A DNA stretch of 64,000 bases from Paragonimus westermani (lineage: Eukaryota; Platyhelminthes; Trematoda; Plagiorchiida; Troglotrematidae): NCBI GenBank assembly GCA_008508345.1, contig QNGE01000751.1:167538-231537 (forward strand), given 5' to 3'. A model generated the notes under the pieces. The model did no database searches, was not told the origin of the DNA, and saw nothing but the letters and a program-made list of their open reading frames with translations. The position numbers were made by a program, and so were the translations under genes. Below are positions 24,125 through 38,400 of this stretch, piece by piece (within the stretch, counting starts at the first letter, position 1; the number at the start of each line of letters is the position of its first letter).

Positions 24125-27100
24125 CCTGTCCCACTGTCTCATATAGAATCCACCAAATGATTCAGGGGATCGACTGCCCCGGCAGGATTTCCTAAACAGT
24201 TCACGCTGGAATCCACCAACGCCACTGCTGAGCATAGTAAAATTCGAAACACAAACGTGGAAGTTTGTGTGCGTTTACTGTGGGACACAAACCAAATGAT
24301 GTCATTTGCTAAGAAAGAACCTGAAATTTGGATCTAATCAAAATGTCGGCTGTGTGACTCAAAAGAAAATTTTTCGACATAAATCGTAATTCAGACACTA
24401 CTATGTGAGACGTCAATTTCTTTAGGCCATCTGGTTTATTCACGAAAACGGGTGTAGAATCAAATAAATGACAACGTTTAGGGCTGTCACAAACATCAGA
24501 TCCAGGTAAATTTCACACAGTTTGTTTAATAATCCCGGGGATTGCTTGTGTGTGCCGTTATCGAAAAGCTGAATGATGCAGCATACCTTACGATACAAAG
24601 TGTTGAATGAAGCGCATAATAGGTGCAAACTATGCATACCCCACCAATGTCCGGTAATTTTTAGGAGGGTATTTATTATCGCGAATACTTTTGGAGCTTC
24701 CAGCTACCGATCCACCCAAATTCGCCTGTCAGATCACTCCATCATTCAGCAATGTGGTATTCTGTTCATTTCATTCACTGTCATCAGCTGACAGAAATTA
24801 CTGAACTGCGATTTTGCTTTCTCAACTATGGTTTTGTCCTCGGATTAATCGAATGCGATGTGACATTTAAACGTTTACAGAAAAGTAAACTTAGCTCCCA
24901 TCATCCCGTAATAAATGATCGCTTATTCTCACAGCTCCTATGATGCAACAAACGGAATGGTCGCACTGTATTTGGCGCATCAAACAAAAGTGGGGTTCTT
25001 CAGAATGTGATTATATCTTTTTCACCTGAAACTTGGATGGATATCAAAGGCTTTTAAGATTGCTAGGAACCGATTATGACGTGCTGTGATTCTAAACCAC
25101 GGACAAAATAGATTGGATGGAATGAGTCCGTTAGATGGCTTGAATGATTGGATCTCACCAGATGCATTTGTTTCACCTTGGATATAATTGCATCGCGTAA
25201 ACTTTTAATGAAATGACTCCTTGGTTTCCACTTCATTTTTGCTTTTGTGTACTTCTATTTCAAAGAGATTCTGTTGCCTTCTAAATGTCAACAGGTTTTC
25301 CCATGTATGTGCAATGCTCGTAAAAAATTGGCAGAAATTGCTTTTCTCTGGTTCACCCTCATTTGACCTATTAATTTAAAGAAACGTTTATTATATGCGT
25401 TTCAGATAGTGTCACTAAGGTCTTCTTTAAAACAGTATACGCATACATTTCATCACGGAGCTCCAGTGATCTCCTGGTAGTGTGCTTCATTTCGCGTAAC
25501 CGATACAAGACAGCCATCAATCCAAGAGAAGGGTTATTCAACAGTGAGTTGCGTCATATTCATCGACTTTTGCCACACTGTGAAACACACAGTCCGCTGA
25601 CTGTTCCGTCGGTCCTTTCCTCAAAGCATTATGTTCATTAGGTGAACACTCCTTGGCCAGTGGTGCACACCTCGATTTGCTATTACAATTAGCAACATCA
25701 GTGATCTTGAACATATTGCATATCGATGCCTATCAGAAGTTGACAGGTATGTGGCGACCTCACTTTCGGAATCGTTTAATGTTTAGATTGTTTACTAATA
25801 AACAAACCTCTGTGTGGTCTCTGTCGCCATGTCACATGGTGTGTGGGGCACCAGCTTACCAATCAGCAATTTGGTTACCAGCGTCACAATACTGTTGTAT
25901 TCCCCAGCGAAATGGATTTGATCGCCGGTTTGTAGCGCATGATTTATGTCCATACAAACTTGTGGAATATCACACTCTGAAACTGAAAGCAATTACGTAC
26001 GCAACGGGGTGTACGGTTTCGGATGGAACAATGTTTTATCGCCCAAAGCTACAAGGCGAAAACTAATCATGTGATCATGAAACAGACTATTCCATAAAGA
26101 TGCTGTGGTGTAAGCTGATTTTCGCTCTTATGTGAACCTGTATCAGTCAGTGTAATTTGATTCAAAAGAATTTAGTCTTCGGTGTTGCTCATTGTCAGAT
26201 GAAGAATGAACAGTGGGAAGTTCGCGGTGGTTCCCCGATCAGGACCTAACTGGAATAAATCAAAGCCCTCGTACGAAACTTGATGTACTTTAGTTTATGT
26301 GCAGTGGCTCAAAAGTTATTCGTGTAGAGTGAAGAGATGAGCTTACTTTTGTTGTTTTTCACACGGCACTAAGAGACCGCATGAACACTGCTGAATACCC
26401 GTCATTCCCACGATGTCTCACACGACTAACTGGAGGGAGGGAGTTCGTTTCTCTAGATCACACCGTTAAGAGATCTGATTGCATTTGTAGAGTGGAAAAT
26501 TGTCCGGACAAAACGACAAGGTAATTCAGTATGTTAACGTCAGACAAAAGTCACCTAGGCGAGAGGTCAACGAAGGTACTTAAAAGTGCTTTGGGCTGAG
26601 AACGAGAACCCCATTGTTGTCACTCCAGATCTTGGACGGCTATCTAAAACTGACTGAACAGATTCGTTGTTTCTTCAGTAATAGACTTTGCTCTGAATTC
26701 AACTGGAAGATGTTTTTTTTAAAAGTCAGAGCAGCTATTGTGACAAATACGGCCTCAGGGTAAGCACGGCTGATCACATCTGATTACAGTATTTAAGTTC
26801 GGCATTCTCTCAACTCATGTGAAACGATGTACTAAACTCGATTTTCGTTCACGCCGAAGTGCCTCAGCTGTTCATGTTTTTGCCACAGCCGAGGTTCAGT
26901 CATTTTTTCAGGCACTTCCAAAGGTCGTTAGTAGGAAATTCATACAATGTCAACCGGAATCTATATGTAGCTTTTTCGGATGGGGCTGTCTGGGTAAAAC
27001 TTTAACTGAGTTCAAGGACTTGGGGTAACCATGAATGGTGTGTGATTCACAGTAATCCAAGTACCTTCTGCCCAACAGTGTCTAGTTAAACCCAGCGATG

Positions 27101-27526
27101 ACAGATTCATGATAGAGCAATTAGTCAAAGTATCCGCTCTGAGCGGTTCTGTAGAACTGTACCGCTGCTGTGGCGAATTCAGTGTGTACTGATAACATGA
27201 CTGTGCCTCCACTTTCCAGGGTTTTTGTCGAATCACTGTTTCACTGGAATAATAGCCGTGTTAGTCATTACTCGCGTGATCGAAACCGAGTAATGCTAGT
27301 CGGTACTTTGACTGTCACTATCCGTGCTCCGATATTTACATGTTAATCAGAGATCAACTAAGATTCAGGACATCAGATCGAGGCAGTCATGAAGGTGATT
27401 GTTTAAAACGCTAGACGGCGCTGCCAAGACTCATTTTGCATATAAACAGCATAAAACTGTCGGACATTGCACAATGTCACTTCGAAACCGTATTTTCTAT
27501 GCAGCCTCTAAAGGCGGCTAATCCAG
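24125..27526. other. Non-coding stretch, no gene recognised
   Basis: The longest open frame is 137 codons at 25653-26066 (+). It has no domain I know, and no convincing splice or start context. About this many codons are expected by chance somewhere in a 64-kb AT-rich window. Confidence 0.4.
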
Positions 27527-27779
27527 CTCACGAGTATTTCTGAAGCATTAGCTTCCAAAATAAGTGATCGTCTCAAAAGACTTTCATTTACTTTTATGTT
27601 ACTTTACGCTGTCTTTCTGACTGTTCTGGAAACTTTTAATACCGTCTGTCTGTATCGCCCGAACTTCCACACCGTAATAGCTTGCACGAACTGACTTCCG
27701 TTGCAACGGATTGTTACTTATCGAAAAGTAGATAGTGACACCCGACTTCAATCAGATGAGCAGTCCGCTCATGATTGCT
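27527..27779. repeat. 253-bp direct repeat, first unit
   Basis: Starts ctcacgagtatttctgaagc and ends gctcatgattgct, immediately before the single N at 27780. It is repeated at 27781-28033 with the same length and about ten single-base differences. There is no open frame of note inside it. Confidence 0.85.
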
Positions 27780-27780
27780 N
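27780..27780. other. Single ambiguous base (N), likely assembly join
   Basis: This is the only non-ACGT base in the window. It sits exactly between the two 253-bp direct repeat units, which suggests a scaffold join or gap of collapsed size rather than a random miscall. Confidence 0.8.
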
Positions 27781-28033
27781 CTCACGAGTATTTCTGAAGC
27801 ATTTGCTTCCGAAATAAGTGATCGTCTCGAAATACTTTCATTTACTTTTATGTTACGTTACGCTGTCTTTTTGACTGTTCTGGAAACCTTTAATACCGTC
27901 TGTCTGTATCGCCCGAACTTCCATACCGTAATAGCTTGCTCGAACTGACTTCCGTTGCAACGGATTGTTACTTATCGAAAAGTAGATAGTGACACCCGAC
28001 TTCAATCAGATGAGCAGTCCGCTCATGATTGCT
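27781..28033. repeat. 253-bp direct repeat, second unit
   Basis: Same length and end points as 27527-27779, about 96% identical by eye. Substitutions are scattered, for example attagcttcc versus atttgcttcc and ccacaccg versus ccataccg. They show no clustering and no indels. This fits either two alleles placed in tandem by the assembler or a true recent tandem duplication. Confidence 0.85.
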
Positions 28034-31000
28034 ATCCCAACAAAATTGTTATTTAATCTGAATTCGCGAATATCAACATTGCCACCCGACTATTGCATAC
28101 CAAAACAATTCCGACAATGGGTCTGCGAGGTAAACTCCTAAAAAGTAAATCCCCACTCTGTATTCTGTCCGCCGCTATATAGTATCCACGTCTATTTTAG
28201 AATTCCATGAGCTTCTTGGAGGACAATTTTATGACTTACCAAAGATTCGTCAAAAAGCTGTGCCAAAAACGACAGAGCTCAGTAGCATCTTCCATTCTGG
28301 TTCGAAAGATTTTTATGTATTCTCTTCCGAGATTGAACTGGTGACTGGATATTACTCTTGGCAGGTTATTCAGTTCCAAGTTGATGTAACCACATCACTT
28401 CTGTCACAGTTATCGCGCTTATTATTCTTTCCACGCAATCTCTGAACTGTATACTGGTTGCTCAAACAGAAACACCTAAAACAAAGAACGATTATTACGT
28501 TGGACGGATCATTGTATAAACAGGGCATTAAGCAACCATAAATCACGTGGTGATTTCTCAGGAAACACAGTGAATTCTTGATACATAAGACTCTTTGAAC
28601 AGTTAAACAGTTGTTCGCTGGGAAGAAGACACGAAATAAAGAAATTCACATAGAAACGAAGCAGTGTATTGGACGTAGCTGTCGGGAATGATAACTTATA
28701 CTGTAGCTACAGGGTCACAGCCAATCGTGTTCTGGTCGTGGAGGAAATAATTTAGCGCATAATAGCATTGGCCAAAACACATTTTGAACGCAGAGTTATG
28801 TAGACCATCAGTTTTATTTCTGGCTAACCATTTAGGGTTGAATTCATCACAATGTTATTTTTTCAGAATTTAACATTAGTGATCAGTAAGATGATTTTGC
28901 ATTAACCCAATTAGTTGACACTAAAAGTTGAACTACCTTGGAAATGATTAGAAGAGGGAACTTAAGTGATGTTTGCAGCGTGTGATTTTCAGCAGAGCAT
29001 ATTTCATGTTTAACTTGGTTAAATAGGACAAAATATTTTTCCTTATCTGTTTCAGAAAATGATTTAAAAATGTCTCTTTTGGTTAAACAACTAGTAGATC
29101 TGGGCAGGGATTTGGAAAATTATTAATAAAAGCTGCTCAGTGACGTGGATGAGCAAAATTTTCAACGTGCATCCAAGGGCTTCTTGGGTGAAAAAGCTTT
29201 TCAATAAAGATTATATTTGGTGTTCATTAAAGATGCTACATATCTCCTCGACTTATCATGAAACCCTTCATACTCAGTCCTACAATACCAAGAGATGAAC
29301 TACACAATACATTTTGAGAGGATATGACTATAGTTAAACCCATATGTGACTTATTGCATACAATATATTTCATTAAGAGGAACATGGGATAATAAACATA
29401 CATCCACAAAACGGTAAGAAAAATTCATAGTGTGAATTGGAAGTAACTGGCACATTGACCTACAACAAGAAACTACGTCGAGGAGATGTTTATATTGTGG
29501 GAAAAACATTTGACTTATGAAGGATCTCCATTAAAGTGAGAAAGACAAATTGGATAGAACAACTTTACATTTGAAGAAACGTTCAGCCGAGCGTAATACA
29601 CCTTTGTTCACCTAGAACACAGTATACTGTAGAATACCTCTCACTCTCACTGCATTTGTTCAATGACACAACCATCACACTAATGAAAAATCGTGGTGAA
29701 GTGCGAATTGATGGTCATAAGATGTTTCCAGAAAACGCAGAAACTGACGACAAACTAGTTGGTATTTTAGCATCCGGCATTTGCCGTTGTGCAGCAGCAC
29801 TATTGTCTACCATTCGGAACCCTCTCGGAGTGTCCAGACATGGACAGTAATCAAATAACAATGAGGTCAGCCTACGAAGGTTTGACTGACACACACGTCT
29901 AGTTTGGATAATCATTGTTTGCCTTGTTGCGAAGAAGCAAGTGGGATCTCTCATTGGGAATCCACGACCTAGACCACAACTAATATAATGTAATCGTAAG
30001 AGTTCTAGAAGGCAGCACAGTACAGAATCGCACATGAGCATGATTTTATGCATTTTACTGACCAGTCGTGCATTCAAAAAATAAGCAGGTCAGATCCATT
30101 CAGAAAGACTGCCTCAAAGTCACTAACTGGATGGTAGTGACTCCACAGTAATCTTTGAATGTTACTTCTTGTGTGGTTTCAGATATATTCTTCCTCAGTG
30201 TAAGCTTCGAATTCGAATTTTTCTCCAGAATGTCTTAACCAAATGCGGTTTCTAGTGAGATTTTTCCTGCAGAAGCACAACAATACGTTTGTAAACGTCT
30301 GAATGCCTTGAAGTTCCACGAGTTATCAGCTGTCAAATACAAAGAGGCAGTACATGATAAACGCCAACTCTGACTCTGATCTTTTTCGTGACTGCCGACC
30401 ATATGGGCTTACCAAATTGCAGATCAATATGAATCTTACTGAAAGTTATTATGAAGATCCCAATGCCAAAAATACAGCGAGGGCTGTAGTGTACAGGAGA
30501 CCACATGCACCCACTGTAGGGTAGGATGCACAACTAGAAGTCTGCGAGTACAGAATGGAAACAAGATTAGCGTTTTACAGTGCATCACTACCAATCATGG
30601 CGGATAAGGAATGCAAAGACAATTGCCTTTTGTGACTTTTTATCCAATGATCATCTTGAAAGTTCAGAAGAACTCCGAACATGTGTAGACAGCATGAAAT
30701 TAAAGACAAAAATGCTTGCCTACTATTCGAGGAAGACGCATTCATTAATCCTGGTAACCAAGTGAGGGCAAATCAAAATGCATTGCCTAAAAAAAATAGC
30801 CAGGAACGTTGGGGACAGCCTATTCTGGAATTGAAAAGCTCACTAGCGAGGCTAAAATACAGAGCTTAGAAGTATGAGAACAGGTTGCTCTATTGATTCT
30901 TGTAGTGTATTATGACACTGGAGTGAAACTGGATGAATCCAGAAGTTCGGCCTGATTTTTAACCAGGATAATGTTCTTGCCGCACTACCAATCACATAAT

Positions 31001-31984
31001 GTTTTCATCAACCAAATTCTGCAGCTGGAACGTTTATGCTAATAGTTTTGCGTAAAAACTACTTAATTATCACAGTCCAGCAGAAGTGTCGGCAGTAATT
31101 TTGTTACGAGGTGTTTTTGTTCATATGAAGTACCAAAATTGTTTACTGTCTCCAGGCTGTTTACCCTTCTGTGTTAATATTAAGCCATTAGGTGGTTGTA
31201 TTTCAAGCGATTCTACATTCTCTAGGAAACAGTTGGGAAGCAGATATCATTAGTATCTTAGAAATGACCACAGGAAAGGTGTATATTGTGTGCTATGTCA
31301 GCTTTCTCCAGCTCGCTTAACCTCAGTCGCACTTTAGCGTTAATGGCGCAAATGACCTATTCCGAGTAATATTCAACCTTCGACTTGTCGATGTTCGCAC
31401 ACCTGAAAGTCTCTTACCACTTCAGCGTCCCTGCAACTTGTGACTGGCCACAGGAGACAGAGTATAGTCAATATATATTTGATCATTAATTGTGCGAACA
31501 TGGTAGAATAACGTAATCCTTCTCTGTGATCAATCATATGTCCACACACAGACCGAGAGAACACCACGTTGTTTTAGAAGGCTAATGTCAACAGTTTCCC
31601 GTCTCTCCTTGGACATCTACAAGCGTGGCTTTCCATCCATTTTCAAGATTGTAATCCACGGATCTAGGTGATTCCACTCCGCACAAAATACACCAAATAT
31701 AACTTTTTAACGGCAAGTTTAGGTTTGCTCTTATATACTGCTGATTTATCCAAAAAAGTTTTCCCACCATCATTAGCTTGTTTACCAGTCCATTATTCAC
31801 CATAAGGCGTGTAAGAGTGCACTAGCTAACGTTTAGATTATAGCATTCGTACGTGTGAGAGAGTTCCAAACTACACAATATGTAGGCCTCTCGTTATCAA
31901 CCAGTGTGAATTCCAGTGGATTTCCTTCCACAAATGTCTAAAACCTTCTGCAGACCCGAGAAAATTTTTACACCAGTATTCGAC
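28034..31984. other. Non-coding stretch, no gene recognised
   Basis: Only short, motif-free frames, the longest being 120 codons at 29715-30077 (-). Overlapping unrelated frames lie on both strands at 31370-31990, just upstream of the retroelement fragment. They may be its decayed 5' part, but I could not identify reverse-transcriptase motifs there. Confidence 0.4.
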
Positions 31985-32493
31985 CCGACACAGTGTCCAA
32001 AAAGCCGGTATTTCTTCGTCTTCCCTTCAAGGGTGATGAGGTATGCCAACTTATTCACCGTCGTCTCGTTAGTTCTATCGCGAGAACATACAATGCAGTG
32101 GTTCCAGTGATTCTGTTCAGAACATTCCGGATTTCGACACCCTGTGTGAAACAACCGGTACCTGAGTCAGCCAAATCCAACCTTATCTATGAATATCGAT
32201 GTAGATGCGGAACATCCTACATAGGCAGGACTGAGCGCCAGTTGCGAACCCGGGTCACGCAGCACATCCCAAAGTCGGTCAGAAAACAGATTACGCGAAC
32301 ATATGATGTCACAGCCGCGCATAGAAACAAGGAGCCTGCATCGTCCATTGCGCGTCATATCCTAATGATGCAACACCAATGTGACCCCACAACGGCATTT
32401 CGCGTTATCTACTCAACGTCACACAGGCGAACACTGCGTTATGCTGAAGCGATTGCAATCCGAAAGTTCAAACCCGTGTTGTGTGTTCAGTAA
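31985..32493 (+). mobile_element. Penelope-like retroelement fragment, GIY-YIG endonuclease end
   Basis: The 3' end of a Penelope-like element ORF, open for about 166 codons to TAA at 32491-32493. The linker KKPVFLRLPFKGD typical of these elements comes first. The GIY-YIG domain follows, with the segment YEYRCRCGTSYIG at about residues 66-78 of the frame and then RTERQLRTR. Near the end is a candidate catalytic glutamate in RYAEAIAIRKFKP (about residue 152). In this family the reverse transcriptase lies upstream of the endonuclease, which nicks target DNA. Here the reverse transcriptase is absent or unrecognisable, so this is a 5'-truncated copy. The in-frame start is arbitrary. The endonuclease frame has no internal stop, so the copy is fairly young or the frame is preserved. 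Confidence 0.8.
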
Positions 32494-35400
32494 CAACTGT
32501 TTGTAGGGTTGTCGCTACCTTGGTAGTGACAGTGATTGTGCACTCTGACAATTGGCTTTCTCTGGTATCTTGTTCTCTTTCTCATACTGATATATAAATG
32601 GTCTGTAGTATGCACTCGTAAAGATGCAGCGAAATTTGTCCGGACATAAATCGTGCAACATCAGCCTACCGTCTTCTTTATTCAAATTTTTGGCGGGAAA
32701 AGAATATTTCAGTATATATTTGTTCTGGTTGTATTGATAGATTTGGCCTTCTGGATCACGGACTTACTCGCTTTCTGTCTGCCAACAGATTGCTAATTTC
32801 AGCTCAAAATTTTAGTTAGCATGCCGGGCTTGGTGAACTACTAGGCTACTACGAGGTCTACTAGGCCCTACGATCGATCGGTACTCTAAAGTTAACAATT
32901 TGTCACCTTGGCTGCAGGTAAGTAAATATTGAGCAAATGTACGTGTAACAGTGTAACAGGCTGGAAGCTGGAATCACATTCCTTCGAACTCAGGTTTGGC
33001 CCAGTTATCTGGATGTGAATTCTGTCATCCCACTATTTTCGAAAATTCCCCGATTATGTCATTTTCTCCACAATACACCAGAACACATTGAGCTTTCATT
33101 TTCGAAAATTTAGACCGACACATTAACCTAGCCCGATGACATGGATAACACTTTCTTGTTACAAGCTTTGGTCATGTTGGGTGATCTGTGGTTCTTTCTT
33201 TTCACTTACCTGTTTGTCTACTGTTGTTAACAGCAATGTGAAATTTTGTCTTCAAATTTGCTATCAAACGAACGAAAACCTACAAAGTTTCATACCTTTG
33301 TTTAAAATTCTGAGTCCACCGAAAAAAATGTAAGCAAGCAGTGGAAGCTACGTCGAAGTACTGCAACTGTCTGATTTCGTCTTTGGATGGAACTTCACCA
33401 CCTCGTCACGCCACGCGCAGTCCATTATTCGAACAGCTAAACAGTATAACTTATGAATAGGTAGAAAGCAATATATATGTTTTAGCGCACAGTTTTTATT
33501 TTTATCATTCCAACAAGAAGGTAGTAAATGGCAATCTGCTTATGTTTTTTTCATCCGAGGTAATATTCTCGATGTGAATCAGATTACTTTCTATAAGCTA
33601 TATTCTCATAGAGAATTAATCCACTTCGAACTTCCTCCAGGCTACGTTCACAAGGTGTGTGCTCACAACTAGCAAGCAAGCTTAGAAGGTGGACATAAAC
33701 GAGAACCGGTTGATAGTTAGAACCTTGAAAACATTGTTCCGCCATCTAAATAGGAACAAATAAACATCAGAAGGTTTTATCTCGTCCAGTGATCTTTAAA
33801 CTTGAGTATCGTAATGTTTAACGCCGAACAGATGCAGCCACCGTGTGTTGTCCTGTCGAATATCGAAAACGCGTAACAATGTGATCATCAGCTTGAGCAA
33901 TCTCTCACTTTCACTGGTGTCAGCTCTATTCCACTGTGATCAATTCTCATAACGACTGGTTTCAAAAACTGGCCACATGCATGTTTGGGACATTCAAGTA
34001 CCAATTCGTAACCTTTGCAAGAGCAAATTAAAAAGCAGGTGTTTTGATCAACTGTCTCGTCAAGTAGTGTTTCAATTTTCAGTTTTCAACAAATCACTCT
34101 GGTTGTAATTCTCAGGTAAGGTTCTTACGCAGTTAAGGCACTTTAGTCACACATTTGAGACAAATTATGCTACATTTGTCGACTGTGTACGATTTTTCCA
34201 GGGATAACTTCTTTCTTAAATCTCTATATGGTCGTGAATATTACGATGACTATTTTAGTGAAAAACGTGATGCTTCTGTCAATGTCGACGTTATTAGTCA
34301 AACTTCATTGTTAACACCACTTTTCTGTGGGACACCGTTTCAGGTTTCAGTGAATATTGTCAACTTAGACCTCTTAAATAACGCCAACTCTTTAACTGCA
34401 TCGAGCTTCAGTTGGGTATAAACCTGCTAACTTCATTGGACAATATTTTTACGTGGGAAATTTTCGTGCACAGCAGAGACGCTTTCTACCGGGCGGAACC
34501 AAGTTGAGTTACCTGCAAACATATGGAAAGCAATTCCTGAGCACTTCGATTTGTTTCACCCGTAGCTACAACCCAAAGAAGCCTCTATTGGTTGCTGTTA
34601 CGTATGCCAGACGTTTTAATGAGAAGCAGTAAGTGAGATCCCTCAAGTCAATTTCTTCCTCTGGTACAAACCGCTTGAAAGTATTGGGATTTACCGGTAC
34701 CAATCGGTTGGTATTAGTCACCTATTGTAACATTCTTGAAACCGCCCACAAAGGTTTCACCTTCTCTGTTCTTGTAGTCATTAATTATTTCAAAAAGCTA
34801 AGGCAGATAACAAACCGGATTATTTTAAATTAATCACTCCTTGACAAGTAGATCAACAATTTTCTTTGAGGAGTACCTACTTCAATGTGTTATGTTTCGT
34901 AGACATGAATCCAGTACCGCTGTTCACTTGTGTTCAACTCGATGGTAACTGAAGATTTGAACTCTTCTTTATCACGGCTTCTGATAACGCTTGAGTTGGA
35001 TCTCTTGATAAGACCGCAGTAGAGACCGCGCCGAGTTAAAAGAAAGGGAGTGTCTGCTTGACTGAACACCAGTGACCAGTCGCTTTTGCGTTGTCATTCT
35101 CTGCACACCAGGTATACTCCGTGAACAAAGCTAAATGTGTTGCCTTATTAGCACGTCAACGTGTGCTTCAAAGAACAGCTTCTCCTAGGTTACTAGAAGT
35201 TGCCGAAGCGGTACATCGTATCTGTATCAGATATTCTCCCTCCTCCTCCTGCTCTGTGTGCTCATTCCTGCCGAAGTTCCCTCAGGCTGTTTGGGCAAAT
35301 GAAGAGACGCCTCAAGAATGATGCTTAGTAATGATGGTTCCTGTTTTTAAAAGGAGGGCTTGGACTACGTACGACAGTTATAAAGGCATCAGTGATGTCC

Positions 35401-38400
35401 CTATCCTGTCGAAACTGCTCACTGGCTTTCTACTGTGCCGAGTTAGTTAAAACGGAACCAATCAGATACTTGAAAAATAGGTAGGTATTGGCATTGGGGT
35501 AGGCGACCAAAAATGGTGAAGTTCCCAGACTCACGGGCTACTATATGTTCGATTGCTCTTAACATATCTTGTAGTCTCCTACCTGTAGAGGATTCTCAGG
35601 AGAACCTACGGCCAATGTATGTAAATTACGCAAGCAGTGTAACTGTATATGGACAAGTTCTGATGATGCCCACCAACACTATCCGACCTTTCGCTACCAG
35701 TTCAATATAATCGTGTACAACATCTTGAAAACTGATTGGGGAAGTAAGTCTCTTCAGTCAACGCTCTGTCAGCTTATCAATCAACCCGTTTTAAAAACTA
35801 GCTGAGCTGGAGATTTTCCCATGTTACAGATCGTCAGAAGTGTCTCCCAATGGAAAATGAGGAATTAAACTTCGACATTCGTTTTCATGAGGTTACCGTT
35901 TCGACTTCACACTAAACCCAGCCGGAATATATTATCCAACCTATCACTTATATACGTTTACCAACAAGCCTTTGTTTATCTGATCTCAAGAGTGTTAATA
36001 AGAACCAACCACTGGAATTATTCTTTTTTGCGAAGTGAGGTGGCTTGACACCAACCTAAATGCTAAAGCCATATTTTCACCTGAATCATATCCAGTTTCA
36101 ATCGGTCGAACCCCCAACCGTTTGCTGGTTATCAGTTGATTTTCAAGCCATTGTACTGCCTGCGTCTGTTTGTGCGTTTAAGAGGTACTTCTTGAAAATG
36201 AGAAAACGGGCTCCCCTGTTATATCTCCTCTCAAGCTCATCCCTTACCACACTGTAAAATTGTTCCAGATATATGACTCTGCTTACCCTAATAGAATAGA
36301 AGATGGCACATGCCTCCATACTCCGTAAACTAATTCATACTGGAGGACCTGAGCATTACTGCAAACGATTTGTTAATCTTTAACTGACGCGTGCAACTGG
36401 ATGGTGATGTCATCTTGGGGACTTTTAAGCGCACTGTGTTTATTGGCAGCAGATTTATATCTGTATGTTTAGTCATAATGTTCACTTTGGGACTGTTTAC
36501 AGGTTAGCTTGTGAGTATAGCTAGTACGGCCTCCAGGTTGAGATGAGTCATCCTCTTTCACTGGAGAGCACTGAGAAGTAGTATGCAGGTAAAACGGTGT
36601 ATTCATATTACTGGAAACGTGCCATACCGAACACCACAGCTGTGCCAATTTAAAAGCATTTTAATACCCGGTAGTTACTAATAGTTGATATTTAATAACA
36701 TTTTAACGACATTTCGTCACCGAAAGGAAACAGACCATCAAATATGCATTGTGTAGTAACATTTGACCGGTAAGAAAACGCCTTTGATCCCTCAGGTAAT
36801 GTTAAACCTTTATCCGCAAGTTTTTGATTCCAACGTTTGTTCCACTGGAGAATATTTGACTGTTAACTAGTTTGCAGAAAGTAATCACTTAGATAAATCC
36901 AGAAAACCCTTATTCGGTCAACTAAAAGTACTTTCCCGTTCGCTGTTGACCCTGACCAATTATAGCAGAATGGGTTCAGTGACATCTTAACAAGCTCTGC
37001 CAAAATTTATTAGAAGAACACGATTAAGAAAAGCATAACCTGAAGGCCAACAGTGTTCCCTTAACGTTGTCCGTTTTTTCGTGACTGAAGCTGTTCATTC
37101 TAAAAATTTCGATTTCAGCTATACTGATTGGAAAGCGGTAAACTCAATCAGATTAAGTGGCATAAGGGTGTATGGATCAAAAATGTTATTTTTCAACCAT
37201 TTTGCCTCAGACTAAGAAACTGTTAAAACTTAGCTTGACTCTTTACCGGTGATAGGCAAAGTCAAAAATATTCTCTCAGTTTTCAGTGAGAGTCCAAAGC
37301 TGCAGAATGAATACATCAGACTGAAATTGTTCGAGTAGACTGAACTGTGTATTCTTTCGTGTCATGTGAACAGTCTGTCATTAGTTTACGTGAAAAGAGA
37401 CCACAGCTTTTGTTTTCGTTCCATTCGGTGCGAATCACTTCGTCTCAAGATGAACAATTTCAAAAAAACTGATTTCCGGAATGACTTTCCATGGTTCCAG
37501 GTTTAAGTTTAATAAAATAAATAAGAGATTCGAACATTTTTCTCCAGCAAAGTTGAAACGTTCTAATGAAGTCTGAGTATCATTGTTTGTTGTTGAAATG
37601 ATCGTTATCGATTACAGACTTATAACTAAGATAATTATAGGTCAGCATTCGCTTTGTCCCTATATGTTGGACTCGATAGACAGTTGTCAACTGGAACTCA
37701 ACCGATGAGAAGTCAAAAAAATTATTCAGTTAGCTGTCAACAAAACAATTTACTCCAATATGTGTGTCTTAGTGAAAGGTATTTAGTCACTCGTTTTCTT
37801 CGGTTGCAAAACGTTAAGAAATTAATTACTGTGGTTATGCCAATCGGGTGGATGCTTACATGAACACTCTTGCCACCACAGTCCGCTTGGAAACTAAAAC
37901 ATTTGTACACGTTAGATCAACCAGTCAATATACTGGGACAATTTTCACGATATAGTAGACTGGCATTTCTATTCAGGTTAAGAAGTGCCGATTTTATTTA
38001 ACTCAGTTTTAAGATGAAAGTTATTCACAGAGTGAGAAGGCCTGGGTAACAAAGCCCGGAAAGAACAGGTAAAATGATGCAGCTGTTGACTGTCAAAAGC
38101 AGAGTATTTTTGGCTGTCAATTCAGAACAACTGAAGCGTACCCTCAATGAACTTGTCAGATGCAATCAACCTTCAACTCCGTCGATAAGAAATATTTCCT
38201 CAGGAGATTAGGGAATTTCAAAAGTTAACTTTGTGCCGTCAAATTGGCACGCAGAAAAACAACGATACTGCGGAGCATCTCATATTGCTATATACTGTAT
38301 AGCGATATATTAAACATTGAATTACCTTAGCGATAACATCAGAGCATTCACCAAAGACAGATCAATGACGGCGTTGATAGCTGGTTCTGCTCAAATAAAG

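Noticed and set aside
25653..26066. 137-codon plus-strand frame
   Set aside because: Composition and length fit a random open frame, and no splice or family support was found.
29715..30077. 120-codon minus-strand frame
   Set aside because: An overlapping plus-strand frame is equally plausible. There is no motif in either.
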